64,000 bases of DNA, taken from contig NZ_JACJSC010000004.1 in assembly GCF_014697575.1 (NCBI RefSeq), positions 213,457 to 277,456 of the forward strand, written 5' to 3'. Within the stretch, counting starts at the first letter, position 1. Each line of letters starts with the position of its first letter. This DNA comes from Planktothrix sp. FACHB-1365. Lineage in GTDB: Bacteria > Cyanobacteriota > Cyanobacteriia > Cyanobacteriales > Microcoleaceae. A model generated the notes under the pieces. That model searched no databases. It was not told the origin of the DNA and saw only the letters and a program-made list of their open reading frames with translations. Positions 25,505-34,158 of the stretch are shown in pieces. The position numbers and the translations under genes were made by a program.

Positions 25505-28123
25505 ATGCTGAATTTTTACTTTGATACGGAAACGGATACCCACAAGTCCTTTGAGTTACCCGGCGCTCGCCCCCATTATAACCCTGACCGTCCCGGTCAA
25601 GTGGAACATATTTTTTTGGACTTAGTTCTCGATATTCCTAATCAAAGTTTTCAAGGAACTTGTACCCTACATTTGAATCCTGTTAAAAGTGGAATTGAAA
25701 CTTTAATATTAGATGCCGTTAACTTAGAAATACAAGAGGTAAAAATCGAGCAAAATCAGCAAGAGTTTGATTATGATGGAGAACAGTTACAGATTCATTT
25801 ACACCAACCCACAACGGTTAATCAGTTAATTAAATTGGTGATTAGTTATTCCGTCACCCATCCGCAACGGGGACTGTATTTTATTAGTCCCAGTAAAGAT
25901 TATCCTAACAAACCAATTCAAGTTTGGACACAAGGAGAAGATGAAGATTCTCGCTTTTGGTTTCCTTGTTTTGACTACCCCGGACAACTCGCCACCTCAG
26001 AAATTCGGGTACAAGTTCCGAAACAATATTTAGCCATTTCCAATGGAGAGTTAATTCACACCGAAACCAAAGGCAAAACTAAAATTTACCATTGGTCACA
26101 AAAACAAATTCATCCCACTTATTTAATGACCTTAGCAGTGGGAGAATTTGCAGAAATCAAAGACGAATGGAATGGAATTCCGGTTTTATATTATGTTGAG
26201 AAAAACCGCAAAGAAGATGCCCTTCGCAGTATGGGGAAAACCCCCCAAATGCTTGAGTTTTTCTCTCAATATTTTGGCTATTCCTATCCCTATCCGAAAT
26301 ATGCTCAAGTTTGTGTGGATGACTTTATTTTTGGCGGGATGGAAAATACCTCGACAACGTTATTAACTGATCGCTATTTATTAGATGAACGAGCCACCTT
26401 AGATAATCGTAACACAGAAAGTTTAGTTGCCCATGAACTAGCCCATCAATGGTTCGGGGATTTAGTCGTAATTAAACATTGGTCACACGCCTGGATAAAA
26501 GAAGGAATGGCGACCTATACTGAAGTGTTATGGACAGAACAAGAATATGGCAAAGAAGAGGCGGCATATTACCGTTTAAACCAAGCCAGAAACTATTTTT
26601 CTGAGGATAGTTCCCGTTATCGTCGTCCCATTGTTACCCATATTTATCGAGAAGCAATAGAACTTTATGACCGCCATTTATATGAAAAAGGCGCTTGTGT
26701 TTATCATCTAATTAGAACAGAATTAGGGGATGAACTGTTTCAAAAAGCAATTCAAACCTTTGTTCAGGATAATGCTCATAAAACGGTCGAAACCATTGAT
26801 TTATTACGAGCATTGGAAAAATCAACCGGGTCTAATTTACTTCCCCTATTTGATCAATATGTATTTCGAGGCGGACATCCCGAATATAAAGTTTCCTACA
26901 GTTGGGATAATAATAGTAAATTAGCCAAAATCACAATTAAACAAACTCAAGCCACTGATAGCGATAAACTCAGCGAGCAAAACTTATTTGATTTAAAAAT
27001 TCCCATTGGCTTTGGATATAAACCTGATAAAAAATCTCCTGAAACTCCTGTTCCCCTTAAAACCTTTACGGTTAGAGTTCATGAACGGGAACAAACCTTC
27101 TATTTCCCTTTAGAAGAAAAGCCAGCTTTTATTAGCTTTGATGTTGATAATAATATTCTAAAGACCGTAACCTTGGATTATGCCCTTGCTGAATTAAAGG
27201 CACAATTGCAATATGATCCTGACCCTATTTCTCGAATTTATGCAGCCAAAGCTTTAGCTAAAAAAGGCGGATTAGAAGCCGTTAAAGCCTTGTCAAATGC
27301 CTTAAAACATGATAAGTTTTGGGGTGTGCGTTTTGAAGTCGCTAAACAATTAGTTCGAGTCAAATTAGATCAAGTTTTTGAGGGATTAGTAGCGGGTTTA
27401 ACCGATAACGATGCCCGCGTCAGACGAGCCGTGATCAATAGTTTAGCGAAACTAAAAACCACCGAGAGTTATCAAGTGTTAAAACCCCTTTTAGAAAAGG
27501 GAGATGCGAGTTATTTAGTGGAAGCTGCAACCGCAACAGCATTAGGAGAAATTGCAGCCACTCACTGTGAAGATAAACATCTAATTGAACAAACAATTAA
27601 ACTCTTAAAATCCGTTCTCAAAGAACGAGAAGGATGGAATGAAGTCGTGCGTTCTGGGGCTATTTCAGGACTCAGTAAAATGAAAACCTCAGAAGATGCC
27701 TTAAACGTAATTTTAAAATATACCGCCCCCGGTATTCCCCAAGCTTTGAGGTTAACTACCATTCGGGCTTTAGGCAGTATTTCCACGGGTCAAACCCCAA
27801 CCAACACCGAGCGAATTTTACAACGCTTAGAAGAATTATCCAATGAAACCTTTTTCCTCACTCAAGTCGCCGTTGTCGCTTCTTTAGAACAGATGGAAAC
27901 GCCAAAAGCGATGGATGTATTGCAATCTTTAGCCGACCAAACCCTAGACGGAAGAGTTCGCCGTCGAGCCGAAGAGGCCATTCAAAACGTACAGGGAAAA
28001 ATCGGTTCCGAACCCGCCTTGAAAAAGCTACGGGAAGAACTTGACAAAATTAAAAAAGAAAATCAAGACCTTCGCAGTCGTCTCGAAACCTTAGAAGCCA
28101 AAAGTAAATCGAGTAAGCATTAA
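25505..28123 (+). CDS. M1 family aminopeptidase with C-terminal HEAT repeats
   Basis: An 873-residue zinc aminopeptidase. The exopeptidase motif appears as GGMEN (variant of GAMEN). The zinc site is HELAHQWFGD, with the downstream Glu in WIKEGMATYTE. The N-terminal beta-saddle domain (FDTETDTHKSFELPGARPHY) and C-terminal HEAT-like repeats (about 570-840, KALAKKGGLEAVKALSNAL) are clear, with a short coiled coil (about 840-870) at the end. It removes N-terminal residues from peptides in the cytoplasm. ATG 25505 is preferred over an in-frame TTG at 25496. It is monocistronic. Confidence 0.93.
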   Translation: MLNFYFDTETDTHKSFELPGARPHYNPDRPGQVEHIFLDLVLDIPNQSFQGTCTLHLNPVKSGIETLILDAVNLEIQEVKIEQNQQEFDYDGEQLQIHLHQPTTVNQLIKLVISYSVTHPQRGLYFISPSKDYPNKPIQVWTQGEDEDSRFWFPCFDYPGQLATSEIRVQVPKQYLAISNGELIHTETKGKTKIYHWSQKQIHPTYLMTLAVGEFAEIKDEWNGIPVLYYVEKNRKEDALRSMGKTPQMLEFFSQYFGYSYPYPKYAQVCVDDFIFGGMENTSTTLLTDRYLLDERATLDNRNTESLVAHELAHQWFGDLVVIKHWSHAWIKEGMATYTEVLWTEQEYGKEEAAYYRLNQARNYFSEDSSRYRRPIVTHIYREAIELYDRHLYEKGACVYHLIRTELGDELFQKAIQTFVQDNAHKTVETIDLLRALEKSTGSNLLPLFDQYVFRGGHPEYKVSYSWDNNSKLAKITIKQTQATDSDKLSEQNLFDLKIPIGFGYKPDKKSPETPVPLKTFTVRVHEREQTFYFPLEEKPAFISFDVDNNILKTVTLDYALAELKAQLQYDPDPISRIYAAKALAKKGGLEAVKALSNALKHDKFWGVRFEVAKQLVRVKLDQVFEGLVAGLTDNDARVRRAVINSLAKLKTTESYQVLKPLLEKGDASYLVEAATATALGEIAATHCEDKHLIEQTIKLLKSVLKEREGWNEVVRSGAISGLSKMKTSEDALNVILKYTAPGIPQALRLTTIRALGSISTGQTPTNTERILQRLEELSNETFFLTQVAVVASLEQMETPKAMDVLQSLADQTLDGRVRRRAEEAIQNVQGKIGSEPALKKLREELDKIKKENQDLRSRLETLEAKSKSSKH

Positions 28124-29022
28124 AGGATTAAAACCTTACAGGGTAATGGATGAGGGGAAGAAAACGGGTTTTTACCCAACCTTCTATCCCCGACCGTCCT
28201 TGAAGCAGACTTCTTTTGAAGAATAGCTCAACTCGGCGACGTCAAAAACTTAACGTGATTTAACCTTTGATCTCGCACCAAATACAGGGATTTAAGTTAA
28301 CTTACAATAAAGAACAACCCTAAAAGGTGATTAACTCCCGACTGAAACTCCTGGCAAACAACCCAAACCCCCTTTCAATTGCATACCTTTTGTTACACAA
28401 ACAGTGATGCTTCCAAGAAGCAAAAGCTTACCGTTTCTTTTAGAATCACTGCGGGGAAACTTCAGCAATCAATTTTGAGTGAATTACAACTTCATCTATG
28501 CCTCAACTGAAACTACAAATTCTACCAGGGTGTATTAAGGTGACTTGCCTTCATTTACACTCCCTTCAATATTTATTTGTGGGATTACAACCCAACTTGA
28601 AAAGATTTCGCTAAGATTTTAGTGAATCAGGATATCGATATCCCTTCTGAGATCCCCTAAACAAAAATGATCACCCCAATGTGATCAGTCAAACATAAGG
28701 ATGTAAAAGGGGTCTTTGTACTTAACCCCTAACTTGATTAATCTCCCCTCGGTGAATTCAGGTGATCAAATCTCCTTTGTGACAAATCGTACAATTTTTG
28801 TCAGAAAGGCTACAATCGGAAAGGTCTTGGCACAATCCAATGATCACCTTTGAATATTTGTCTTCCTATGTTAGGACTGAAGTGAGTTATGATCATTCAC
28901 TCAGTAACTCGGTGGGCAAATGTTAAAACTTGAAACAGTATGCCACTGGTTCAATAGTCTACTGATAGACATCTCTATTCTGTGATTGATTTTTACTAAT
29001 TGAGGAGCATGAGGAACGCGGC
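28124..29022. other. 899-bp non-coding leader region upstream of sigA
   Basis: No ORF, repeat family or tRNA was recognised here. The sequence is evenly mixed in composition and contains several CCCC/GGGG runs and GATCA(C/T)C-like repeats (28620-28860). Since the next gene is the principal sigma factor, the region probably holds its promoters and a long 5' untranslated leader, but no promoter could be assigned with confidence. Confidence 0.4.
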
Positions 29023-30207
29023 ATGATCCAGATTAACAACGGACTCGCAACCACAAAGCCTGAGACAGAAACATTATCGTTTCTTCCCCTTCCAACCCCT
29101 AGCAACATCACCCCCCTAGATTTGGATGATTTTGAACCGGATGAAGAAGATTTAATTGATGAAGAAGACATCCTAGAAGATGTGATAGCGGATGAAGATG
29201 ATGAGACCAAAGCGGGTAAAGCTGCTAAATCTCGACGTCGCACTCAAGCCAAGAAAAAGCATTACACAGAAGATTCAATTCGCCTCTATCTGCAAGAAAT
29301 AGGTCGGATTCGATTATTACGGGCGGATGAAGAAATTGAACTCGCTCGAAAAATTGCTGACTTATTGGAACTAGAGCGAATTCGGGAAAAATTGATGGAA
29401 CATTACCATCGAGAACCCAATGAGCAGGAATGGGCGAGCGCCGTTGATATGAGATTGCCAGAGTTCCGTCGCCGTCTGTATATCGGTCGTCGGGCAAAAG
29501 ATAAGATGGTACAGTCAAACTTACGACTGGTGGTTTCCATTGCCAAAAAATACATGAATCGAGGTCTGTCTTTCCAAGATTTGATTCAAGAAGGCAGTTT
29601 AGGGTTAATTCGTGCCGCAGAGAAATTTGATCACGAAAAAGGCTACAAATTTTCAACTTATGCTACATGGTGGATTCGTCAAGCCATTACACGGGCCATT
29701 GCTGATCAATCTCGAACGATTCGACTACCCGTTCACCTCTATGAAACCATTTCTCGAATAAAAAAGACCACCAAGTTACTGTCTCAAGAAATGGGTCGTA
29801 AACCCACTGAAGAAGAAATCGCAACTCGTATGGAAATGACCATCGAAAAACTGCGGTTTATTGCGAAGTCTGCTCAACTTCCCATTTCCTTAGAAACCCC
29901 CATTGGGAAAGAAGAAGATTCTCGTTTAGGAGATTTTATTGAATCCGATGGCGAAACCCCTGAAGATCAAGTTTCTAAGAATCTATTACGAGAAGATTTA
30001 GAAAATGTATTAGACACTCTTAGTCCCCGTGAACGTGATGTATTACGGTTGCGTTATGGGTTAGATGATGGCCGTATGAAGACATTAGAAGAAATCGGTC
30101 AGATTTTTAATGTCACCCGTGAACGGATTCGTCAAATAGAGGCGAAAGCACTCAGAAAGTTACGCCATCCCAACCGTAATAGTATTTTGAAAGAATATAT
30201 CCGCTAG
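29023..30207 (+). CDS. sigA: RNA polymerase principal sigma factor SigA (RpoD)
   Basis: A 394-residue group 1 sigma-70. After an acidic N-terminal region (about 30-65, rich in Asp and Glu), region 1.2 begins at [16 protein letters not shown]. Region 2 includes [20 protein letters not shown] (core binding, -10 recognition and melting). Region 3 follows, and region 4.2 includes [20 protein letters not shown] (-35 helix-turn-helix). All are intact. A good ribosome site (GAGGAACG) precedes the ATG. It directs housekeeping transcription. It is monocistronic with an unusually long upstream region. Confidence 0.97.
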   Translation: MIQINNGLATTKPETETLSFLPLPTPSNITPLDLDDFEPDEEDLIDEEDILEDVIADEDDETKAGKAAKSRRRTQAKKKHYTEDSIRLYLQEIGRIRLLRADEEIELARKIADLLELERIREKLMEHYHREPNEQEWASAVDMRLPEFRRRLYIGRRAKDKMVQSNLRLVVSIAKKYMNRGLSFQDLIQEGSLGLIRAAEKFDHEKGYKFSTYATWWIRQAITRAIADQSRTIRLPVHLYETISRIKKTTKLLSQEMGRKPTEEEIATRMEMTIEKLRFIAKSAQLPISLETPIGKEEDSRLGDFIESDGETPEDQVSKNLLREDLENVLDTLSPRERDVLRLRYGLDDGRMKTLEEIGQIFNVTRERIRQIEAKALRKLRHPNRNSILKEYIR

Positions 30208-30536
30208 TTGTCGTTGTTTCTATTCGGGTTGAAACAATTTGATCCTGGGAAATAATTTTTTTAATTACCCTCAACGGAGGATAACTCAGGCTGCAATTTA
30301 TCAACCCGTTTATTTAAACATCACAGTTATACATTAGTCTGCTGAAACAAACTTTAAAAAAGATTGAGTTTCGGCAGAACTTTGTATATTTATGTTCTCT
30401 GTTCTCTGTTCCCCGATATTAAAAACTTGAGAGTTTGTATCCAATTCTCTCAAGTTATGTTAAAATCTTCTTGCGAATTAAATTACGTTGTTTAATCCGG
30501 CTATCATCCGGTTTTAAGTGCTTCTGGTTTCTAGGG
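30208..30536. other. intergenic region between sigA and hli
   Basis: This stretch holds no gene. A short TGTTCTC repeat (about 30393-30412) and CCGG-rich hairpin-prone sequence near 30495-30515 are seen, the latter possibly terminating sigA or hli transcripts. Confidence 0.4.
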
Positions 30537-30564
30537 TGATGTAGTGGGATATCCCATTACATCA
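30537..30564. terminator. near-perfect 28-bp palindrome overlapping the hli stop
   Basis: The arms TGATGTAGTGGGAT and its complement meet without a loop and differ at one position. The hli stop codon (30557-30559) lies inside the right arm. It could be a terminator or a protein-binding dyad. Confidence 0.5.
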
Positions 30565-30742
30565 AACCCCAGAAGTGAAGAAAGCCTTGGCCTGACATCA
30601 GTTCAACAATAATCGCACTGAGAAATCCAATCATCGCCAAACGGCCATTCCAGTTCTCTGCACCTGGGGTAAATCCCCAGTCCCAATGATTGCGCTGTTG
30701 TTGTTCAGGGCTATTGGTTAATTGTGTTTGTGTGTTTTGCAT
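30557..30742 (-). CDS. high light-inducible chlorophyll a/b-binding protein (Hlip)
   Basis: A 61-residue single-helix LHC-like protein. The pigment-binding signature ExxNxR appears as [20 protein letters not shown], followed by a short lumenal end. Hlips bind chlorophyll and beta-carotene and protect newly made photosystem II and chlorophyll-synthase complexes under high light. The ~35-residue N-terminal extension is hydrophilic and Gln-rich. It is a small monocistronic gene. A stress-type promoter is expected but not identified. Confidence 0.92.
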   Translation of the reverse strand: MQNTQTQLTNSPEQQQRNHWDWGFTPGAENWNGRLAMIGFLSAIIVELMSGQGFLHFWGLM

Positions 30743-30891
30743 GGTTGTTACTCCTGTTTTGCTTGATGTAACGTTCTGTAAACTAATGTAACTAACTCGT
30801 AAAAAAACGGCAAGTTACGATCTCTTCAAAGGTAGAAAACCTGAAATTGTACAAATAGTCTGTATTTCTTCTATTTTTAGGGGATTTGAGG

Positions 30892-30936
30892 AATAGATGC
30901 GATCGCTTAATTTCTATCTTTAGGTAGGGTAGGTTA
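30892..30936. repeat. 45-bp dispersed repeat containing HIP1 (copy 1)
   Basis: The core GCGATCGCTTAATTTCTATC followed by TTTAGGTAGGGT occurs here, at 31763-31799, and at 38109-38153. Copies 1 and 3 extend identically on the left (AATAGAT) and right (AGGTTA). Confidence 0.85.
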
Positions 30937-30955
30937 GTATAGAATAATTACTGTA

Positions 30956-31315
30956 TTAATAGGGAATCCAATCAACAATATTTACCCATTCCTCCGCCTC
31001 ACTAATTTCCCACAAAAGATAAATACTTTCAGCCAACTCTCCAATATTTGTTCCTTCCCTGACCCAAAATAATCCCCAGATTTGGTGGTTATTTTCCCAG
31101 TGTTCCTGTAAATGACCCGGAATAGATTTACGATTATCTGTCACTAAAATTCTCTGGGATTGTTCGAGATAAATTAAAATTTCTGGATCAAGAGTTCCTA
31201 ATGGGGGTGTTAATGGATCACCAACACATAAAATGTCAACTTCTGGATTAATCCGAAGTACCGCAGATTTAATCCGTTTAGACAAATTTTCATCCAGCAA
31301 AAACTTAATTTTCAT
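30956..31315 (-). CDS. DUF5615 family PIN-like protein (probable toxin)
   Basis: A 119-residue PIN-like (Mut7-C/VapC-related) protein. The acidic N-terminal site is FLLDENLSKRI, and the downstream ILVTDNRK holds the second Asp. Spacing fits the DUF5615 group, which forms toxin-antitoxin-like pairs with DUF433. The gene overlaps the upstream DUF433 gene by 11 bp, a usual antitoxin-toxin order. RNase activity is expected from the family but unproven. A shortened decayed copy lies at 38187-38310. Confidence 0.85.
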   Translation of the reverse strand: MKIKFLLDENLSKRIKSAVLRINPEVDILCVGDPLTPPLGTLDPEILIYLEQSQRILVTDNRKSIPGHLQEHWENNHQIWGLFWVREGTNIGELAESIYLLWEISEAEEWVNIVDWIPY

Positions 31316-31643
31316 TAATAATTGATTGATCCATTAACCGTTTTTCAATAATTTTTTGAATGCGTTGACGTTGGGGCGTGGGGTGGGCTAATGCTTCTTG
31401 ATAATGCCGTTCTTTCCAGTCATTAACCCTTTGTAAATAGGCATCGATTTCGGTTTTTTTATGATAATAAAAAGTCAGGGTTGCATAAATTTTTTCAAGA
31501 TTTAAACTAGGAAAATGTTCTAATATATCCTCTGGCGAACAGCCTTTTAAGTAATAATTTAAAACATTATCAATGCCAATTCTATGTCCTTTGATGCGGA
31601 TATCATCAGGATCTAAAAATTCAAAGTATTCTTCAAGTTGCAT
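31305..31643 (-). CDS. DUF433 domain-containing protein (probable antitoxin)
   Basis: A 112-residue protein with the DUF433 winged-helix pattern: IRIKGHRIGIDNVLNYYLKG, then SPEDILEHFPSLNLEKIYATL. It is followed by a basic helical tail (about 75-108). DUF433 proteins typically act as DNA-binding antitoxins paired with PIN-like toxins, here the overlapping downstream gene. It probably represses the pair. Confidence 0.85.
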   Translation of the reverse strand: MQLEEYFEFLDPDDIRIKGHRIGIDNVLNYYLKGCSPEDILEHFPSLNLEKIYATLTFYYHKKTEIDAYLQRVNDWKERHYQEALAHPTPQRQRIQKIIEKRLMDQSIINEN

Positions 31644-31762
31644 AATATATTTAATAAATTAAAATCAAGATGAGTTAAGTTTTTATTTTTACTTAAAGGT
31701 TGAGCAACCTCTAATCAATATTATCATAAATTTAAAAACTTGGCGATGATTGTATTAGTTTG

Positions 31763-31799
31763 TGCGATCGCTTAATTTCTATCTTTAGGTAGGGTGGGG
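31763..31799. repeat. dispersed repeat containing HIP1 (copy 2)
   Basis: This is the second copy of the GCGATCGCTTAATTTCTATC repeat, lying between the DUF433 gene and the zorC-like gene and directly followed by a terminator hairpin. Confidence 0.8.
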
Positions 31800-31802
31800 A
31801 TT

Positions 31803-31835
31803 AAAACCCCGGTTTCTCAAAGAAACCGGGGTTTT
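31803..31835. terminator. strong hairpin terminator after zorC-like gene
   Basis: The 15-bp arms AAAACCCCGGTTTCT (31803-31817) and complement (31821-31835) close over a CAA loop. It sits 48 bp past the zorC-like stop (minus strand), with a T-run formed by the arm end. It is related to the inverted repeat at 4385-4450. Confidence 0.75.
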
Positions 31836-31883
31836 GGGGTGTGGGATGTTTTCAAGTCTCTTGATAATACTTTCTTTCATTTT

Positions 31884-33362
31884 TTAGCATTGCCATCCTT
31901 GCTGTCTAACATATTCTTCCGCTTCAGATTCAATTTTTCTAATCTTGTTTTCCCATTTTTCTAAGTTGTAATTTCGCTCTCGTTGCTTTTGGTCTGATGG
32001 GAGAGGAAGTCCGTCGGAACCATATCTACCATATTCCCGTGGTAACCCTTTGAAAAATACAGTTCCTTCATTGGGAAGAATATTGCTGAGTTTTAACCAT
32101 TTTTCACAGTAGGTTTGCCAACAGAAAACATGATCATGAATTTCACGAGGTTTGAGACAACGTAGATGTTTAACAGAAACTTGAGAAGAACCGAACAGTT
32201 TTTGCTCAAGGTCAGGATTTTGAGAACGATTAAATAAACGAGTTTCACTTCCTTCCCCTCGGAAAAACTCAACAATAAACCAATCCCCAAAATCAAAAAT
32301 GCAAACTTCTGTATCACTCCCATCTTCTATTAAAAGGTCAACATTTTCAGGAAGATATTGACCGAGAGCATTAATAGATTTTTGGGGTAATAAAATCCGA
32401 ATTCTTTCAAAGCAATCACTATAATTTGCCCAAAAATCTTTTCGTTTTCGTAACTGATTTTTTTCCCATTCTGGTATATTTAATTCATCATTCCTTTCTA
32501 ATAAAAGCTCAACGATATTTTCAAAATCTTTATAATTAACTGCACCGATCCATTTTCTTAATGCTTCTTTAGCTTTTCTTGAAAGTTGATGCCATTTACT
32601 ATTAGAATTTTTAGGTTTAAAATTCAGTTTTACCCACTCTACTAAATTCGGCAAATCTCCAGCTATTTCGGCTGATATGTTAGTTAGTAAATAATCCGTT
32701 GCTTTAATTTGATCTTCAGACAGGATTTCTTCAAGACAATTGAGCAACCAAGTCTCGTATTGAAGATCACGAGAAGTTACAAAAACTTCTGCAACCGTTG
32801 TTAGCGCATCTTCAGCTTTTTTGATCCAGTGGGGTAATTGATAAGTTCTTAATAAATCTTTGGGGGTTTTCTTATACGTTAAACTTAATTTTGCTAAATC
32901 AGCAGGAGCTTTTTTTAAACTTTCAATAATTTTGATCAGTACCAAGTCTTGATAATCCACTTTATCTAAAAAATCTACAGAAAAGGAATTAACTAAAGAT
33001 TCTGATATAATTCTTTTTCTATTATTGCTTTCATTTCCGTAATATAAAACCAAATTCCAAATTAATCGATGTTTTAACCATGTTTTTTCTTTGGCTATAT
33101 TCCAAATTAATTGACAAATCTCTAAATTATTATCGGATTTAAAATAAACTAAATAAATCCATTCTAAATTAGTAATATTATCTATTTTATTAGTTTCAAT
33201 ATCTTTTAATATTTCCTCTACTGTTCGGGGTTTAATGTAATTTGGACTTGGTATAGGAATAGGTGGTAAAGGCTTTTGTTTACCTAACGACTTTGAAAAG
33301 TCTAGGAGTTCAGAAGGTTTTAGTGGAGAAAAATCTGGTAAACTTAAACTTGAAAAAATCAT
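31884..33362 (-). CDS. zorC: EH_Signature domain protein, ZorC-like
   Basis: A 492-residue protein placed directly after zorA-zorB. The N-terminal two thirds is helical with HEAT-like character. The C-terminal part resembles the EH_Signature domain: RKRKDFWANYSDCFERIRI, then CIFDFGDWFIVEFFRGEG, then HLRCLKPREIHDH with WQTYCEKWL. In Zorya anti-phage systems ZorC works with ZorAB and ZorD to sense or act on phage DNA. Here no zorD or zorE follows: the next genes on this strand are DUF433/DUF5615. Assignment rests on motif likeness and position, so moderate certainty. Confidence 0.65.
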   Translation of the reverse strand: MIFSSLSLPDFSPLKPSELLDFSKSLGKQKPLPPIPIPSPNYIKPRTVEEILKDIETNKIDNITNLEWIYLVYFKSDNNLEICQLIWNIAKEKTWLKHRLIWNLVLYYGNESNNRKRIISESLVNSFSVDFLDKVDYQDLVLIKIIESLKKAPADLAKLSLTYKKTPKDLLRTYQLPHWIKKAEDALTTVAEVFVTSRDLQYETWLLNCLEEILSEDQIKATDYLLTNISAEIAGDLPNLVEWVKLNFKPKNSNSKWHQLSRKAKEALRKWIGAVNYKDFENIVELLLERNDELNIPEWEKNQLRKRKDFWANYSDCFERIRILLPQKSINALGQYLPENVDLLIEDGSDTEVCIFDFGDWFIVEFFRGEGSETRLFNRSQNPDLEQKLFGSSQVSVKHLRCLKPREIHDHVFCWQTYCEKWLKLSNILPNEGTVFFKGLPREYGRYGSDGLPLPSDQKQRERNYNLEKWENKIRKIESEAEEYVRQQGWQC

Positions 33363-33405
33363 CCTTGTAATAACTCCTAAAATTGGATTTAGTCTTTGTA
33401 GGTTT

Positions 33406-33433
33406 GTAGGGGCGAGGCGCGCCTCGCCCCTAC
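33406..33433. repeat. perfect 28-bp palindrome between zorB and zorC
   Basis: GTAGGGGCGAGGCG and its complement meet at 33419/33420 with no loop. It is GC-rich in an AT-rich gap (33363-33496). Such palindromes are dispersed in cyanobacterial genomes. In this place it could attenuate transcription into the zorC-like gene. Confidence 0.8.
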
Positions 33434-33496
33434 GATGAATTGGATTTTAAGTCATTTATACAACTAATTTAGACTTGCTATAGTTATTTACTTTCA

Positions 33497-34156
33497 TTAA
33501 GATTTTGATGAATTTAAAAACTTATCCCAATCAATTTGTTTAAGTTGGAAGCGAAAAACAACCCGGCGATCGCGTGGATCATCAATTTTTTGATTAGCTT
33601 CTACTTCTCCCCGTCCTGCAGCCATTAGTTTGGTTTGAAATTTAGATTTAGTTTCAAAGGTAAATCCTTTTGAGAAGATATAGTTATAAACAGATAACGA
33701 GCGTTTTAAGCTTAAATCCATATTATATTGATCATCTCCTAAAGAACTCGTTTGACCTTCAACAATAACGCGAGTTACCGTATCCTCAAAAGCAGGGTTA
33801 GAAAAAATAACCTTACTATATTTCGGAATAAAGTCTCGCAAAAACTTTTTGCCTTCCGGTTTTAATTCTGCACTCCCTTTATCAAAAAGAATTGCATCAG
33901 GAATACTCACATCTCCCGTTTTTTGATCAATTTTAATGATCTTTCCTTGTGGTAATCCTTCTAAGACTGCAATTAATTGTTGAGGAAGTTCACTCACTCG
34001 ATCTTGAACTTGTTTGAGTTGCACCATTACCGTAATAAATAATAGAGCAAAAAACATCAATAAACCTGACATTAAATCCCCGATGGAGAGATAAACTCCA
34101 GAATCTTGTTCTTCCTGAAGTTCTGTTTCTAATTCTAATTCTGATAAATCACTCAT
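33497..34156 (-). CDS. zorB: ZorB-like OmpA/MotB-family motor protein
   Basis: A 219-residue MotB/TolR-like stator subunit. The single TM helix carries the proton-accepting Asp in YLSIGDLMSGLLMFFALLF (about residues 22-40). The C-terminal OmpA-like peptidoglycan-binding domain contains FDKGSAELKPEGKKFL, VIVEGQTSS and SLKRSLSVYNYIF. In Zorya, ZorB pairs with ZorA as a proton-driven membrane motor anchored to the cell wall. It starts 2 bp after the zorA stop, showing an operon. Confidence 0.85.
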   Translation of the reverse strand: MSDLSELELETELQEEQDSGVYLSIGDLMSGLLMFFALLFITVMVQLKQVQDRVSELPQQLIAVLEGLPQGKIIKIDQKTGDVSIPDAILFDKGSAELKPEGKKFLRDFIPKYSKVIFSNPAFEDTVTRVIVEGQTSSLGDDQYNMDLSLKRSLSVYNYIFSKGFTFETKSKFQTKLMAAGRGEVEANQKIDDPRDRRVVFRFQLKQIDWDKFLNSSKS

Positions 34157-34158
34157 GA

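Noticed and set aside
28124..29022. Possible tRNA or riboswitch in the sigA leader
   Set aside because: No cloverleaf with a GGTTCGAAT-type T-loop and no known riboswitch core could be recognised by eye.
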